Assembly: GCF_001427305.1 (NCBI RefSeq)
Contig: NZ_LMFZ01000023.1
Coordinates: 78,349-142,348, forward strand
Reading direction: 5' to 3'
DNA from: Duganella sp. Root1480D1
GTDB taxonomy: Bacteria > Pseudomonadota > Gammaproteobacteria > Burkholderiales > Burkholderiaceae_D
Length of the DNA stretch: 64,000 nt
In this document: piece by piece, positions 62,387-64,000 of the stretch
Position numbering within the stretch: position 1 is the first letter of the stretch
How the letters are laid out: the number at the start of each line of letters is the position of its first letter
Translations under genes and position numbers: made by a program
Notes under the pieces: model-generated
What the model saw: the letters and a program-made list of their open reading frames with translations, nothing else
Database searches by the model: none
Told to the model about the DNA's origin: nothing

Positions 62387-63358
62387 ATGCAGCATACTTT
62401 TTCCGCCATCCCGACCAGCATTTATATCGACCATAACTGCTGGGCGGGCGGGGTCATGCTGATCCGCGAATTGCTGGCGGTCGCCGGCACCTTGAACGCT
62501 CGCGAGCCTGACTTGCACGCCGCGGCAATGTTCGATGTGGCCTTGGTGGGGCCAACCCTGCAGCCTGTGCGCTCCTTTACAGGCCCCGCGCTGCTACCGG
62601 AACGCAGCCTGCGTACCTCGCGCCAGGCCGACTTACTGGTGCTGCCATCTTTCTACGGCGACGTGCCGGCCAGCCCTGCCCTGTTGCGCTGGGTCGTCAG
62701 GCATTACGATGCCGGCGGCTGCATCCTCGCCTCGGCGAGCGGCGTGCGGATACTGGCGGAAACCGGCCTGCTAGATGGTCGCGACGCCACCTGCAACCTG
62801 GCCGATCGGCGCGCCATCGCGGCAACGCGGCCGGCAGTGCGCCTTTCGCCGCAGTCGCCACTCGTGGTCGATGGCAGGTTGATTACAGCGGCCAGCATCA
62901 CACCGACCATCGATGCCTGCGCCCATCTGGTGAGCCGATTCCACGGCGAGAAGGCGGCGCTCAAATTCGCCCGCTACGCAAATTCGGCGCGCCAGTTGGC
63001 TGACGTGGGCGTCGCAAACGGCCGTCACGAACACCTCGACGTGCGCATTCAAGCCGCGCAACGCTATATCGAACAACATAGCTGCGCCGGCATCACGCCT
63101 GACGACGTCGCGCGGCACATTGCCATGAGCCAGCGCAACCTGGCGCGGCGTTTCAGCGCGGCGCTCGGCGTCACGCCGGTGCAGTACATTCTGCAATGCC
63201 GCATCGAGCAGGCCAAACGCATGTTGGCAAAACCGAACGTGAGTTTGCGGCGTATTGCCATTGAAACCGGTTTCAGCGACGAGGCCGTATTCCGGCGCGC
63301 ATTCAAGCAGGTGGCAGGCCAGGCGCCAAGTGCCTGGCGCGCATTGATCGACAGCTAA
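62387..63358 (+). CDS. GlxA-family transcription regulator (DJ-1/PfpI-like domain plus AraC-type HTH)
   Basis: This 323-residue protein has an N-terminal DJ-1/PfpI-like sensor domain (about residues 10-195; LLVLPSFYGDVPASPALLRW, then YDAGGCILASASGVRILAETGLL, TPTIDACAHLVSRFHG) and a C-terminal AraC-type double helix-turn-helix (about 220-320; ITPDDVARHIAMSQRNLARRF and LRRIAIETGFSDEAVFRRAFK). ATG 62387 is used, since it starts just before the sensor domain. It is divergent from the fatty acid desaturase, a probable target, and is followed by a TonB-dependent receptor gene 97 bases later. Confidence 0.92.
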   Translation: MQHTFSAIPTSIYIDHNCWAGGVMLIRELLAVAGTLNAREPDLHAAAMFDVALVGPTLQPVRSFTGPALLPERSLRTSRQADLLVLPSFYGDVPASPALLRWVVRHYDAGGCILASASGVRILAETGLLDGRDATCNLADRRAIAATRPAVRLSPQSPLVVDGRLITAASITPTIDACAHLVSRFHGEKAALKFARYANSARQLADVGVANGRHEHLDVRIQAAQRYIEQHSCAGITPDDVARHIAMSQRNLARRFSAALGVTPVQYILQCRIEQAKRMLAKPNVSLRRIAIETGFSDEAVFRRAFKQVAGQAPSAWRALIDS

Positions 63359-63384
63359 CAGTTGTTGTTTAACGGTGCTGGCCG

Positions 63385-63414
63385 GCCCTGCCGGGCTGTA
63401 CATTCCCGCAGGGC
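63385..63414. other. Hairpin upstream of the TonB-dependent receptor
   Basis: GCCCTGC-C-GGG and CCCGCAGGGC pair with one bulge around a 9-base loop. There is no T-run, so it may be a 5' leader structure rather than a terminator. Confidence 0.4.
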
Positions 63415-63455
63415 AATGCCACCATGTGAAGACACGATAAAAACAAACCATCGGG

Positions 63456-64000
63456 ATGAGAACCACAGCACTGCAAGGCCTTCACTACAGGCCGCTGGCA
63501 GTCTTGCTGCTCGCGGCGGCGAACGCTTGCGCGCAAGATGCCGACTTGACCACTTTGCCGCTTGAGCAATTGATGTCGATGGAGGTGTATAGCGCCTCCC
63601 GTTTTAACCAAAAGGCGACACAAGCTCCTTCGAATGTAACCGTCCTTACCTCGGCCGATATCCGTGCCTACGGATGGCGCACGCTGGCTGATGCCTTGCG
63701 CAGCATTCGCGGCCTGTACACCAGCAACGACCGCAGCTACAGCTATCTTGGCGCGCGCGGCTTCCTGCGCTCAGGCGACTTGAATACGCGCTTCCTGCTG
63801 CAGATCGACGGCACGCGCATCAACGATCCGGTGTTCGACCAGGCGCAGCTAGGGGGCGAATTCCCGCTCGACCTGGACCTGGTGGACCGCATCGAATTCG
63901 TTCCGGGACCGGGATCGTCGATCTATGGCGCCAATGCATTCTTCGGCGTCATTAACGTCATCACGCGCCGCGCCTCGGATCTCGAGGGAACGCGCGGCAC
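63456..64000 (+). CDS. TonB-dependent outer membrane receptor, C-terminus cut off by window edge
   Basis: The first 181 residues are present. A signal peptide of about 28 residues (LAVLLLAAANACAQ) precedes a plug domain: VTVLTSADIRAYGWRTLADA, LRSIRGLYTSND, FLLQIDGTRIND, then VDRIEFVPGPGSSIYGANAF and FGVINVITR. This is the typical TonB receptor plug pattern, of the kind that takes up siderophores, vitamins or sugars. The substrate is unknown. The barrel lies beyond the window. The start at ATG 63456 has only a weak ribosome binding site. Confidence 0.9.
   Translation, partial: MRTTALQGLHYRPLAVLLLAAANACAQDADLTTLPLEQLMSMEVYSASRFNQKATQAPSNVTVLTSADIRAYGWRTLADALRSIRGLYTSNDRSYSYLGARGFLRSGDLNTRFLLQIDGTRINDPVFDQAQLGGEFPLDLDLVDRIEFVPGPGSSIYGANAFFGVINVITRRASDLEGTRG

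Overview
The window looks like a chromosomal segment of a high-GC betaproteobacterium of the Oxalobacteraceae (Massilia, Duganella, Janthinobacterium or Herbaspirillum-like). This rests on gene order: the run rpsB-tsf-pyrH-frr-uppS-cdsA-dxr-rseP-bamA-skp-lpxD-fabZ-lpxA-lpxB-rnhB, the divergent ppsA/ppsR pair, the smc-zipA-ligA-def cluster, and a DUF1631 protein. No tRNA, rRNA, CRISPR array or intact insertion sequence was seen, and no gene-free stretch exceeds about 300 bases.

Layout. 1-967 (-): end of an SPFH/NfeD membrane pair. 984-4409: ppsA and its regulator ppsR, divergent. 4413-5621 (-): a receiver-EAL protein that lacks the catalytic base. 5641-21002 (-): the translation, envelope and lipid A block, ending in lpxB, rnhB and an RNA methyltransferase. 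21271-29096: an accessory block that separates rpsB from map. It holds a frameshifted DUF2235 hydrolase gene coupled to a membrane protein gene, an AHSA1-like/DUF4287 pair, a coiled-coil membrane protein, a secreted M6 protease and a Tat-exported phospholipase C. 29319-34352 (+): map, glnD, a pseudouridine synthase and a PilZ protein. 34455-44944 (-): an aldo/keto reductase, an OPT transporter, def, a long ligA, zipA and smc. 45024-49358: a low-molecular-weight phosphatase, DUF1631, a tiny Ser/Lys/Gln-rich protein and a ClpP-like protease. 49426-54251 (+): the glycine cleavage operon gcvTHP behind a near-consensus promoter and a tandem glycine riboswitch. 54264-61342: a small membrane protein, then two large unrecognised genes (-) divergent from a winged-helix/STAND-NTPase/TM/TPR regulator and a small partner gene (+). 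61400-64000: a fatty acid desaturase, a divergent GlxA-type regulator and the start of a TonB-dependent receptor.

The best candidate for an undescribed system is 54590-61342. Two adjacent unknown genes are transcribed away from a one-component STAND regulator that is itself coupled to a small gene. The shared intergenic region carries six CCGGAAG/CTTCCGG half-sites in 63 bases. The regulator gene also changes base composition part-way along. The second most interesting place is the DUF2235 gene, whose C-terminus continues in another frame and then overlaps the next gene by 4 bases.

All family names are assigned from recognised motifs and gene context by eye; no database search was run.
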